39,246 nucleotides of DNA from Ignavibacteria bacterium (GTDB lineage: Bacteria > Bacteroidota > Ignavibacteria > Ignavibacteriales > Ignavibacteriaceae), in assembly GCA_030693705.1 (NCBI GenBank), contig JAUYAB010000006.1, positions 1 to 39,246 of the forward strand, written 5' to 3'. The notes under the pieces are model-generated. The model saw nothing but the letters and a program-made list of their open reading frames with translations, was not told the origin of the DNA and searched no databases. The translations under genes and the position numbers were made by a program. Of the stretch, positions 1 through 6,032 are shown piece by piece. Every line of letters begins with the position of its first letter. The stretch's first letter is position 1.

Positions 1-1
1 A

Positions 2-535
2 GTAAGTTCTGGTGAATACCATTTGTTTAGTTCATTAATCGGAATTCTGGCGTTAGTTGAAGAAAATAGTTTAATACTTCTTGACGAACCGGATATTAGC
101 TTACACCCAAACTGGCAAATGAAATATATCTCTTTTCTTAAAAATATATTTAAGAATTATCCCACATGCCATTTCATTGCTTCAACTCATTCTCATTTTC
201 TTGTTTCTGATATGGAACCATCAACTTCACATTTGATAGGTTTACGGAAAGACTATAAAAATGATATCGTTGAGTCCCTTGAGTTACCCAAAAGCACTTT
301 TGGTTGGACAGCTGAAGAAGTTCTATATTCTGTTTTCAATGTTAAATCTACTCGTAACTCTTATTTAGAATATGACCTCACTAAGCTAATAACATTGATC
401 AATAGAAATGATAAAAATTTTATCGAAATAAGAAGGATTAAAGAGAAAATTGAAAAATTAAAGTTCAGTGAAAGTGATCCATTATTAATAATCATTGAAA
501 AAACAGAAAAATATCTCCGAGACAACAATGCTTAA
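2..535 (+). CDS. AAA/ABC-type ATPase, C-terminal part (Septu PtuA-like), cut by window edge
   Basis: The reading frame is open to the left edge, so this is only the C-terminal part of a larger ATPase. Codons before the first possible start read SSGE, the ABC-type signature motif. Walker B (LILLDEPD) and an H-loop region (ASTHSHFLVSD) follow, so the nucleotide-binding half typical of overcoming-lysogenization/RecF-like defence ATPases is visible. The last 60 residues are charged and probably helical. The next gene encodes an HNH nuclease and its ATG overlaps this stop codon, which implies translational coupling. ATPase followed by HNH is the order of Septu PtuA-PtuB and of retron Ec78 accessory proteins. 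The family assignment is inferred because the N-terminal half is missing. Confidence 0.8.
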   Translation, partial: VSSGEYHLFSSLIGILALVEENSLILLDEPDISLHPNWQMKYISFLKNIFKNYPTCHFIASTHSHFLVSDMEPSTSHLIGLRKDYKNDIVESLELPKSTFGWTAEEVLYSVFNVKSTRNSYLEYDLTKLITLINRNDKNFIEIRRIKEKIEKLKFSESDPLLIIIEKTEKYLRDNNA

Positions 536-1130
536 CATCACCTCTCGAATTTCGTTCTCTAAAGATGCAAAAAGAAGAATCAAAAAATTCTATAAAAAAA
601 ACAAGGGGGGTTTAGATTCTTCTTCATGGGCCAATATAAGCAAGAATGTAAAAAATGAGATCTCAAGAAAATTATTCGCTAAGGACGGTTATAAATGTAT
701 TTATTGTGAGAGATATTTAATCGCTCTTTCTCCGGAAATTGATCATTTCGCGCATAAAGCGGCATATCCACAGTTTACTTTTACTACTGTAAATTTTTTT
801 TATTCATGCGGATTTTGCAATTCTACTTCAAGAAAAGGTCAAAAATCAACAATTTTATCTCTACACCAATATTATAACAGATGTATCTTCAATATAATAC
901 ACCCCTATTACGATGATCCCAATAATGAAATTAAATTTCAAGATGCAGACAGAATTAAGCTAGATTGGGATAACTGCACTATAAAGGGGAAAGCAACCAT
1001 AGATTTTTTTCACTATAATGATACCATAATGACTATGATTAGATCAAGGGATTTGGGGATAGATCGGCTTAATCCATTGTTGTCTTCTGATGAAAGAAAG
1101 TTGATTCAAGAATCAATTGCATATAAATAA
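528..1130 (+). CDS. HNH endonuclease, PtuB-like
   Basis: The predicted nuclease has 200 residues. A zinc-binding HNH core is visible: C57-x2-C60, then D72-H73 (EIDHFAHK, like the xxEHFxPK motif of the TIGR02646/PtuB group), then C94-x2-C97-N98 and a downstream KG. The N-terminus is basic (KRRIKKFYKKNKGG). I chose the ATG at 528 because it overlaps the TAA of the upstream ATPase (ATGCTTAA); an in-frame start at 495 would lie deep inside that gene. Together with the ATPase this suggests a two-gene anti-phage system of Septu type, in which the nuclease acts as effector. Function is inferred from motif and order only. Confidence 0.78.
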   Translation: MLNITSRISFSKDAKRRIKKFYKKNKGGLDSSSWANISKNVKNEISRKLFAKDGYKCIYCERYLIALSPEIDHFAHKAAYPQFTFTTVNFFYSCGFCNSTSRKGQKSTILSLHQYYNRCIFNIIHPYYDDPNNEIKFQDADRIKLDWDNCTIKGKATIDFFHYNDTIMTMIRSRDLGIDRLNPLLSSDERKLIQESIAYK

Positions 1131-1297
1131 AAGAATTTTTGATCGGTTTACCCTTGAATACTAATTTTAATATAATTTGTAATCAATTATTAATTAATTT
1201 TTCTAGGAAATTAACAACAGACAAGTAAATAGTCTATGTAAGGTAGATTTGAAACTGGTCTGAACCCAAAAACTTTATGCCTTTTTTTGTTTTGAAT

Positions 1298-1336
1298 GGT
1301 TTACAAATTGAATTATTATATATATATTTGTAAACC
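1298..1336. promoter_or_regulatory. Perfect 11-bp inverted repeat before the XRE-ImmA gene, probable operator
   Basis: GGTTTACAAAT (1298-1308) and ATTTGTAAACC (1326-1336) are exact reverse complements separated by 17 A/T-rich bases. The right arm overlaps TATATTTG (1323-1330), which fits the TAnnTTTG -7 element of Bacteroidota promoters, and the start codon lies only five bases after the palindrome. The following gene encodes an XRE helix-turn-helix protein, so autorepression by promoter occlusion is the natural reading. The leader would be very short and no Shine-Dalgarno sequence is present. Confidence 0.65.
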
Positions 1337-1341
1337 ACAAT

Positions 1342-2523
1342 ATGCAGAATATTATGTTAGGTCAAAGAATTAAACAATTCAGATTAGCTAAAGGCTACTC
1401 CTTAGATGAACTTGTCGCAGCAACTGGTGGTATAGTTTCAAAAGTAGCGCTCTCTAAATATGAGCGTGAAATAATGAAACCCTCAATCAAGATATTGTCG
1501 GCGATTTCTAAAGCTCTCGGCGTTAAAGCAATAAATCTTGCTGCTCCTCCAAATATAAATGTCCAGTTTATTGCTTATAGAAAAGGTTCAGGCTTAACCA
1601 AAAAGGAACAATCAACTGTTGAGAGCCTTGTTACTTCTAAATTAGAGGATAGAGTTAAAATTCAAGATTTACTTTTTTCTTCGTCTAAACCTAATCTACC
1701 TGTAAAACATTATAAGATAAGGACGATAGAAGATGTCGAAACCGTTTCGGTTGATCTAAGAACTAAATGGAAACTCGGGTTAGACCCCATTGGCAACATT
1801 ACAGAACTACTCGAAAATAATTTTGTACACGTTATGTCAATCAATAATGATAAATCTTTTGACGGTATTTCTGCATTAGCTTATGCTAATAACTCTCAAC
1901 TCAAGGCCGCTGCGGTTGTCTCTAAAAATAATATCCCGGGTGAACGACAAAGACTTAATCTTGCACACGAATTAGGGCATATTGTTCTGGATGTCGCTCC
2001 TAATTTAGATGAAGAAAAAGTTGCTTTTAGGTTCGGTGGCGCATTTTTAGCTCCTGCTGAAACGGTTCTAAAAATCGTTGGTTCCCGTCGTGAACATTTT
2101 CAACCCAAAGAATTATTCATTCTAAAAAAAATATTTGGAATCAGCATTCAAGCCTTATTATTCCGATTGAGGGATCTTAATGTTATGTCTCCGGCTTCTT
2201 TTTCAAGTTGGTACCGTCTTATCAATAAAAACAATTGGAAAAAAAACGAGCCAATGCCTATGAAAGAAGAAAAATCACAAGGGTTTGAAAAAAATGTTTT
2301 ACACGCTTTCTCAGAAGGGCTAATTAGCTCTGATGAAGCTGCTCATCTATTAGGTGAAGATATTGACTCAAAAGACTTGTCGCTTATTACAAAGAAAGAA
2401 TTTCTAAAGCTCTCTAAAAACGATCGTGAAAAAATCCTCACTGAACAAGCAGAGAGATTTATTCAATATTACGAAGCTAACCAAGAATGGAAAGAATTTG
2501 GAGGAGACATACTTGAGTATTAA
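1342..2523 (+). CDS. XRE HTH - ImmA/IrrE zinc peptidase - MazE-like tail protein (antitoxin/regulator)
   Basis: The protein has 393 residues in three parts. Residues 5-60 form an XRE/Cro helix-turn-helix (LGQRIKQFRLAKGYSLDELV). Residues about 130-290 form an ImmA/IrrE (DUF955) metallopeptidase domain with the zinc motif H209-E210-x2-H213 (LAHELGHIVLDV). The last 70 residues are acidic and helical and end in YYEANQEWKEFGGDILEY, which resembles antitoxin tails encoded beside PemK/MazF toxins. The toxin gene starts inside the last codons of this one. In the ImmA family the peptidase cleaves a repressor to switch genes on; here repressor, peptidase and possibly antitoxin are on one chain. The MazE-like assignment of the tail is inferred from sequence style and position. 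Confidence 0.85.
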   Translation: MQNIMLGQRIKQFRLAKGYSLDELVAATGGIVSKVALSKYEREIMKPSIKILSAISKALGVKAINLAAPPNINVQFIAYRKGSGLTKKEQSTVESLVTSKLEDRVKIQDLLFSSSKPNLPVKHYKIRTIEDVETVSVDLRTKWKLGLDPIGNITELLENNFVHVMSINNDKSFDGISALAYANNSQLKAAAVVSKNNIPGERQRLNLAHELGHIVLDVAPNLDEEKVAFRFGGAFLAPAETVLKIVGSRREHFQPKELFILKKIFGISIQALLFRLRDLNVMSPASFSSWYRLINKNNWKKNEPMPMKEEKSQGFEKNVLHAFSEGLISSDEAAHLLGEDIDSKDLSLITKKEFLKLSKNDREKILTEQAERFIQYYEANQEWKEFGGDILEY

Positions 2524-2878
2524 GCCATCTGATATTAAGCGCGGTGAAATTTGGCGGGTAAACTTCGATCCAACAGTTGGAACAGAAATAAAAAAAATAC
2601 GCCCGGCTGTGGTTATTAGCTCCAATGCAATTGGTAAACTTCCCATTAAAATAATTGCACCTATTACTGGTTGGGATTCTAAATACGAGAACTCTCTTTG
2701 GCATATCAAAATCCAACCTGATAATAAAAATCATCTTACCAAAACATCTTCAATTGATGCTCTACAGATTCGCGGCGTTGATGTACTAAGATTCATGTCC
2801 CCAAAGTTGGGGGATTTATCACAAGACCAGATTGATGAAGTAATTTCTGCAATTGCCGCAGTTATAGAGTTACAATAA
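2513..2878 (+). CDS. MazF/PemK-family mRNA interferase toxin
   Basis: The protein has 121 residues, the usual length for the family. It begins with the MazF/PemK signature: RGEIWRVNFDPTVGTE, then RPAVVIS. The later segment KTSSIDALQIRGVDVLRF matches the conserved K-x-S-x-x-x-x-Q-I-R region. MazF proteins are sequence-specific endoribonucleases held in check by a cognate antitoxin. I chose the TTG at 2513 because a strong Shine-Dalgarno sequence (GGAGGAG, 2500-2506) precedes it at the right distance. A longer open frame from 2426 would add residues unlike the family. The start overlaps the end of the upstream regulator by 11 bases, so the two genes are probably co-translated as a toxin-antitoxin pair. 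Confidence 0.9.
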   Translation: MSIKPSDIKRGEIWRVNFDPTVGTEIKKIRPAVVISSNAIGKLPIKIIAPITGWDSKYENSLWHIKIQPDNKNHLTKTSSIDALQIRGVDVLRFMSPKLGDLSQDQIDEVISAIAAVIELQ

Positions 2879-2900
2879 ATTTTCAGTAAAGAAATCCATC

Positions 2901-2970
2901 TTTTTAGAAAAGCCTAAGTAAAGCTGCTCTTGTAACTCCTTATAAATAAAAGAATTACCTTTTCTAAAAA
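2901..2970. repeat. Inverted repeat with perfect 12-bp arms
   Basis: TTTTTAGAAAAG (2901-2912) is the exact reverse complement of CTTTTCTAAAAA (2959-2970). It begins 22 bases after the toxin stop codon. Near-identical AGTAAAGAAAT segments lie just outside it near 2885-2895 and 3004-3014, so the whole unit looks like a small element bounded by direct repeats. It is not a typical terminator because no T-run follows a GC stem. Confidence 0.5.
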
Positions 2971-3080
2971 TCTTCTCACTTCTAAAGAATAATTCAGTTT
3001 TAAGTAAAGAAATTGTACCCGCTTGACACATATCATTTTATCGCTCACAAAGATGAAAATTTTGTTCATAGGTTATAATA

Positions 3081-3140
3081 ATGCACAATCGCTGTGCATA
3101 TAAAGCCGGTCATGCACAAAAAACTAAAAAATTTGTGCAT
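3081..3140. promoter_or_regulatory. Cluster of four alternating ATGCACA/TGTGCAT motifs
   Basis: ATGCACA occurs at 3081-3087 and 3112-3118, and its reverse complement TGTGCAT at 3093-3099 and 3134-3140. The first pair forms a hairpin with a 5-base loop. Such a cluster could be a multi-site protein-binding region or a set of alternative hairpins. No gene starts nearby, so a regulatory role is not established. Confidence 0.35.
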
Positions 3141-3247
3141 AGGATATGTACAATGCCCAAATATGAAAAAAATTTAAGCAGAGAATCGAAATCCAATCGA
3201 GGAGATCGGTATCTTTCTCTTTTGAGGCTTAACTTTTCTTATGTGAC

Positions 3248-3323
3248 GGTCATGTGATAATCTGAAATATTCCCTTTAATTCAAGCAATAAACGCATCTT
3301 TTAATATAGTGGTCATGTGATAA
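3248..3323. repeat. 13-bp direct repeat pair GGTCATGTGATAA
   Basis: GGTCATGTGATAA occurs exactly at 3248-3260 and 3311-3323, 63 bases apart start to start. A shorter GGTCATG lies at 3109-3115 in the motif cluster upstream. Direct repeats of this kind can be iterons or transcription-factor sites, but nothing nearby decides which. Confidence 0.4.
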
Positions 3324-3547
3324 AAGAGTAATGCAGTTCTTTTTTCCATTTTCCAATTACTTCACTCCACAACCAACACCCCTTCAACTCCACACCAATT
3401 CCGTACCAACTCCGCTATCTATCCCAAATTCTTAAAGTCTCAATGTCCCACAGTCCTCCCGAGTGGACCCGTGGTGAGCGAAGCCGAACCAGTCGAGGGA
3501 TCATCCCTCCTAATTCCTAATTCTTCATTCCTAATTGATTAGACCCT

Positions 3548-3747
3548 CCGCCGTTTTAGTCGGTCGGTCGGCAACACGCCAAAGTTTTTTTGTTCGCTCG
3601 TTCCTCACACAACAAAAAAAACTTTTATAGTTGACGGCGTGTCTCCCTCCCTCTTACATAAAAAGGGGTTATAATGCATTCGTTTTATAGGGTTTTGACT
3701 GGTTGTTAAATGCAGATTATAACACTTTTTATGTAAACTAAAACGGC
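3548..3747. repeat. Nested palindrome: outer stem enclosing two hairpins
   Basis: The outer arms GCCGTTTTAGT (3550-3560) and ACTAAAACGGC (3737-3747) are perfectly complementary. Inside are two further hairpins. One at 3574-3642 pairs ACACGCC with GGCGTGT and AAAGTTTTTTTGTT with AACAAAAAAAACTTT. The other at 3656-3734 pairs ACATAAAAAG..TTATAAT with ATTATAA..CTTTTTATGT. As single-stranded DNA or RNA this would fold as a three-way junction. The outer arm resembles those of the module near 4504-4630. Confidence 0.6.
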
Positions 3748-3818
3748 TACTACATTCTTGAACCCAAACTAACCCAAACAGTTTTCAGTTCGCTGCGCTC
3801 ATAAACTTTCAGTTCGCA

Positions 3819-3845
3819 AAGCATCCCGACAAAGTCGGGACGCTT
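3819..3845. repeat. Short GC-rich hairpin, 12-bp arms
   Basis: AAGCATCCCGAC (3819-3830) pairs with GTCGGGACGCTT (3834-3845) with one mismatch and a 3-base loop. TTCAGTTCGC occurs twice just upstream, near 3785 and 3809. The hairpin lies between the nested palindrome and the next module. Confidence 0.5.
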
Positions 3846-3859
3846 CGCTCATAACTAAT

Positions 3860-4014
3860 GTAAAAATAAAAATGTTTTTTAGGTAGGTGCAGTTTCTTTG
3901 TTGATTAAAAAACCATTTTATTTTTACTGCAAGACAAAGGCAACCTTTTTTCCTTTCGCTCATTCAGTCGCTCGATTCTTCGCTCCATTCATTCGCTCAA
4001 GTCAAATAAGTTGC
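3860..4014. repeat. Two-hairpin module, copy A
   Basis: Hairpin I spans 3860-3927: GTAAAAATAAAAATG..TTTTTTA pairs with TAAAAAACCATTTTATTTTTAC at 20 of 22 positions. A linker TGCAAGACAAAG follows, then a longer inverted repeat with GCAACCTTTT (3940-3949) opposite AATAAGTTGC (4005-4014) and a loop made of TTCGCTCATTC-like units. The same layout recurs at 4426-4630 and 6802-6954. Confidence 0.6.
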
Positions 4015-4044
4015 GGAAAGACAAATCACAATCCATTCACGTAC

Positions 4045-4104
4045 CCTCGCTTCGCCGGTTGTTATGCTGTCCGCTTCGCTTGCGACAGCCAACCGTCTCG
4101 CGTT
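4045..4104. repeat. Hairpin with CCTCGCTTCG / CTCGCGTT flanks, copy 1
   Basis: CGGTTG (4056-4061) plus GCTGTC (4066-4071) pair with GACAGC (4084-4089) plus CAACCG (4090-4095) around the loop CGCTTCGCTTGC. The hairpin sits between CCTCGCTTCG (4045-4054) and CTCGCGTT (4097-4104). A second hairpin with the same flanks but a different stem lies at 4226-4289. Confidence 0.6.
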
Positions 4105-4225
4105 AATCACAGTTGAATGTCAAATAATTACCCGCTCACGCACGGTTTTTCTATCCACTCCGCTTTTCCACTAAAAAACTGCTCCACAAAAGTATTTCCT
4201 CATCTTGTTAAATTCTGCCATTTAT

Positions 4226-4289
4226 CCTCGCTTCGGCGGTGGTCTTGGCTGTCAATCGCAAGCTCTCGACTGCCCCACCGCCTCGCGTT
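4226..4289. repeat. Hairpin with CCTCGCTTCG / CTCGCGTT flanks, copy 2
   Basis: GGCGGTGG (4235-4242) pairs perfectly with CCACCGCC (4275-4282), and GGCTGTC (4247-4253) pairs with GACTGCC (4268-4274) with one mismatch. The flanks CCTCGCTTCG (4226-4235) and CTCGCGTT (4282-4289) equal those of the hairpin at 4045-4104. The stem bases differ but remain complementary, so structure rather than sequence is conserved between the two. Confidence 0.6.
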
Positions 4290-4425
4290 TCTTTCACTTG
4301 CTAAATTATTTCTCTTTTGCGGCACAGTTTTTCTTAGCTCCGTTCCCTCCTAAAAAACCGCGCCTTCGCTCTCGTTTTTCGGCTTTTATTGCTTTCCCAA
4401 TCTGCCCTACAAACCCAAACAGAAT

Positions 4426-4630
4426 GTAAAAAAATGCTGTTAAAAAATATATGCAAGTCTTTGGTTTATTGAATTTTTAATAACATTTTTTTACTGAACA
4501 CATCCGCCCTTTAGTTCGTTTCACTCCATTTGCTTCACACCGGTTTTTTAGTTTCATGGTAGTTCATCATTCGTACAATTCCCAAAACCGGTTTATTCCG
4601 CTTCACTCCGTTCCACTTCCTAAAAGGCGG
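4426..4630. repeat. Two-hairpin module, copy B
   Basis: Hairpin I spans 4426-4494 and is preceded by GAAT and followed by TGAACACAT, like the other copies. GTAAAAAAATG pairs with CATTTTTTTAC and the stem continues through A/T bases. The second part has outer arms CCGCCCTTTAG (4504-4514) and CTAAAAGGCGG (4620-4630), matching at 10 of 11 positions. Inside it ACCGGTTTT (4539-4547) pairs exactly with AAAACCGGT (4584-4592). Confidence 0.6.
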
Positions 4631-4683
4631 AGAACAAATCGCGTTGAAGGTTGAAAGTGAAAAGGATGGTTTAAAATAAAAAT

Positions 4684-4705
4684 GCCCGGTGGAGGGCTAC
4701 CGGGC
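4684..4705. repeat. GC-rich hairpin GCCCGGT/ACCGGGC
   Basis: GCCCGGT (4684-4690) pairs exactly with ACCGGGC (4699-4705) around an 8-base loop. No T-run follows, so it is not a classical terminator. A further A/T-rich inverted repeat (GTGCAAAAGTAT at 4747-4758 against ATATTTTGCAC at 4795-4805) lies downstream. Both are upstream of the thermonuclease gene and could belong to its leader. Confidence 0.45.
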
Positions 4706-5033
4706 GTGGGAAGATTCACTATGGGGGGTAAGCATAATGAATCGTGGTGCAAAAGTATAATTGTTTTTAAATAAAGTCAAGAGATTTTATAAAAATATTT
4801 TGCACAAAAAAGATTGAGAATAGGGACGAAGATTCAGCCGAAGGCTGACAAGTAGGAAGAAGATCAAGACTAAGTTTATAATTATGAAACTTGGTTACAA
4901 TTTTCCACTTTTTATAATTCGCACGTTTTTCCTCTCCAAAGTCAAACAAGAGCAAACATAGCATAAACATTGAGCGTTGCACACATTAACGGTTATTTAT
5001 AAATTAGTAATAAGTAAAACCAGAGAGCTTAAT

Positions 5034-5585
5034 ATGAAACCAATGCATAAAACACTTAGAATTTTTTATCTCCTTATTGCTATCCCTATCTTTTCAAGCT
5101 ATTGTCAAGATTTCAATAACCTCTCCTATGGCTATTCACAAAAAGTAAAAGTCGCACGAGTAATTGATGGTGATACCTTCGTTCTTTCAGACTCCCAACG
5201 AGTCCGTATCCTTGGAATTGATTGCCCCGAAATAGCCAAACCCGGAAAATCCGCTCAACCCTTTGGTGAAGAAGCAAAACAAAAAACTAAAAGTTTAATC
5301 GAAGGTAAAACAATTAAACTAACTTTTGAACCGGCAATACAATTTTCCCCCTTTAGTAAAGGGGGAAACACAAAGGGGGTTTATGATATGTTCGGCAGAC
5401 TCCTCGCCCATGTTTGGCTCGTCGGGTCCAACAACAAAGATTCCCTTTTCATTCAAGCAGAACTTATCAAAGCCGGACTTGCTAAAGTCCGCTACTATAG
5501 CAAACAAAAACGTTATTACGGAATCTTTAAAAATCTCCAAAGCACAGCAAAGAAAAATAAAGTAGGAATGTGGAATGTCGAATAA
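5034..5585 (+). CDS. Secreted thermonuclease (SNase family) with in-frame palindromic insertion
   Basis: The protein has 183 residues. Residues 1-24 are a signal peptide (KTLRIFYLLIAIPIFSS). The staphylococcal-nuclease fold follows with VIDGDTF (45-49 region), R58-I-L-G-I-D63-C-P-E66 and GR122LLAHVW; R58, D63, E66 and R122 correspond to R35, D40, E43 and R87 of the S. aureus enzyme. It is expected to hydrolyse DNA and RNA outside the cytoplasm with calcium. I chose the ATG at 5034, which has AGAGAG upstream and puts the signal peptide at the N-terminus; an in-frame TTG at 4977 is also possible. Residues 104-116 (FSPFSKGGNTKGV) are an extra loop encoded by a palindromic repeat. The next gene overlaps by 11 bases. 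Confidence 0.9.
   Translation: MKPMHKTLRIFYLLIAIPIFSSYCQDFNNLSYGYSQKVKVARVIDGDTFVLSDSQRVRILGIDCPEIAKPGKSAQPFGEEAKQKTKSLIEGKTIKLTFEPAIQFSPFSKGGNTKGVYDMFGRLLAHVWLVGSNNKDSLFIQAELIKAGLAKVRYYSKQKRYYGIFKNLQSTAKKNKVGMWNVE
5344..5368. repeat. Palindromic element inside the thermonuclease gene
   Basis: Two 12-bp arms, TTTCCCCCTTTA and TAAAGGGGGAAA, are separated by one base. A partial copy, AAAGGGGGTTT, follows at 5372-5382. The sequence type is a widespread dispersed repeat that reads SPFSKGG or PPLVKG depending on frame. Here it keeps the reading frame and adds about 13 residues between the two halves of the nuclease active site. Confidence 0.7.
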
Positions 5586-5844
5586 CGATTTCCCCGACCC
5601 CCAACTTCTTCTTTCAGATCCAAGTTTCAACAAGTTCAATTCCCTTGGCTTGATTGACCCTATTGCACTTCGCAATTTCATCATCAAATCAGAATATAGA
5701 GAACTTCGCAAGGAAGAAACTCAAATTGAATCTATCTTCCTCCTTTCAGAAAAATTCCACCTCTCCTATGATGCTATCAACTCTATTCTCTTTCGTCGTC
5801 GCACAAGAATTAAAAAAGGCACTCAAATAATTTTTCATTCCTAA
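5575..5844 (+). CDS. Small protein with possible helix-turn-helix, function unknown
   Basis: The predicted protein has 89 residues and I do not recognise a named family. Its C-terminal half (LLSEKFHLSYDAINSILFRR) has the spacing of a helix-turn-helix, with a basic tail RRRTRIKKG that would suit DNA binding. The middle (RNFIIKSEYRELRKEETQIES) is charged and helical, similar in style to small HTH proteins of Bacteroidota mobile elements. The ATG lies inside the last codons of the thermonuclease gene, an 11-base overlap, so the two are probably translated from one message. The overlap and codon use favour a real gene; the function is a guess. Confidence 0.6.
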   Translation: MSNNDFPDPQLLLSDPSFNKFNSLGLIDPIALRNFIIKSEYRELRKEETQIESIFLLSEKFHLSYDAINSILFRRRTRIKKGTQIIFHS

Positions 5845-5915
5845 TTCGTATTTCGTAATTCCTAATTTCAACAAGTCTCTAACAAGTCTCTGCCAAGCCT
5901 TTCCTAAGCCTTGTA

Positions 5916-5936
5916 AGTCGAAACTCCGTTTCGACT
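5916..5936. repeat. Perfect 9-bp hairpin upstream of the DUF6266-like gene
   Basis: AGTCGAAAC (5916-5924) pairs exactly with GTTTCGACT (5928-5936) around a 3-base loop. It is followed by C/T-rich sequence rather than a T-run. It lies about 100 bases before the next gene and could end the upstream message weakly or be a dispersed repeat. Confidence 0.4.
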
Positions 5937-6032
5937 GTTCCCCTCTGTTTACTTTCCCAAATCTACAGTGTTTTCACAAACTCATTTTAGTAAAATAGTA
6001 TTGTACATATTCACAAATTAAAGGATAATATC

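Larger units (their letters stand above)
2879..5033. other. Long non-coding, palindrome-rich tract
   Basis: About 2.1 kb lies between the toxin and the thermonuclease with no convincing gene. Open frames of 70-80 codons at 3898-4429 translate to low-complexity Ser/Phe/Leu-rich sequence and run through palindromes, so I do not call them. The tract holds at least ten inverted repeats, listed separately, with loops made of variants of TTCGCTC and CTCGTTCCTC. It also holds generic dispersed repeats: a segment around 3470-3500 whose reverse complement reads CTGGTTCGGCTTCGCTCACC, and CATTCCTAATT-type repeats near 3520-3540 that recur near 5838-5868. Confidence 0.7.

Noticed and set aside
2426-2512. 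Longer N-terminus for the MazF-like toxin starting at 2426
   Set aside because: The added residues do not match the family and lie within the upstream gene, while the TTG at 2513 has a strong Shine-Dalgarno sequence at the correct distance.
3081-3140. CRISPR array
   Set aside because: The repeated motif is only 7 bases, alternates in orientation and has irregular spacing; no cas gene is in the window.
3898-4429. Three adjacent or overlapping 70-80-codon open frames on the plus strand
   Set aside because: The translations are low-complexity Phe/Ser/Leu/His-rich, overlap each other and cross several palindromes; no family motif or ribosome binding site supports them.
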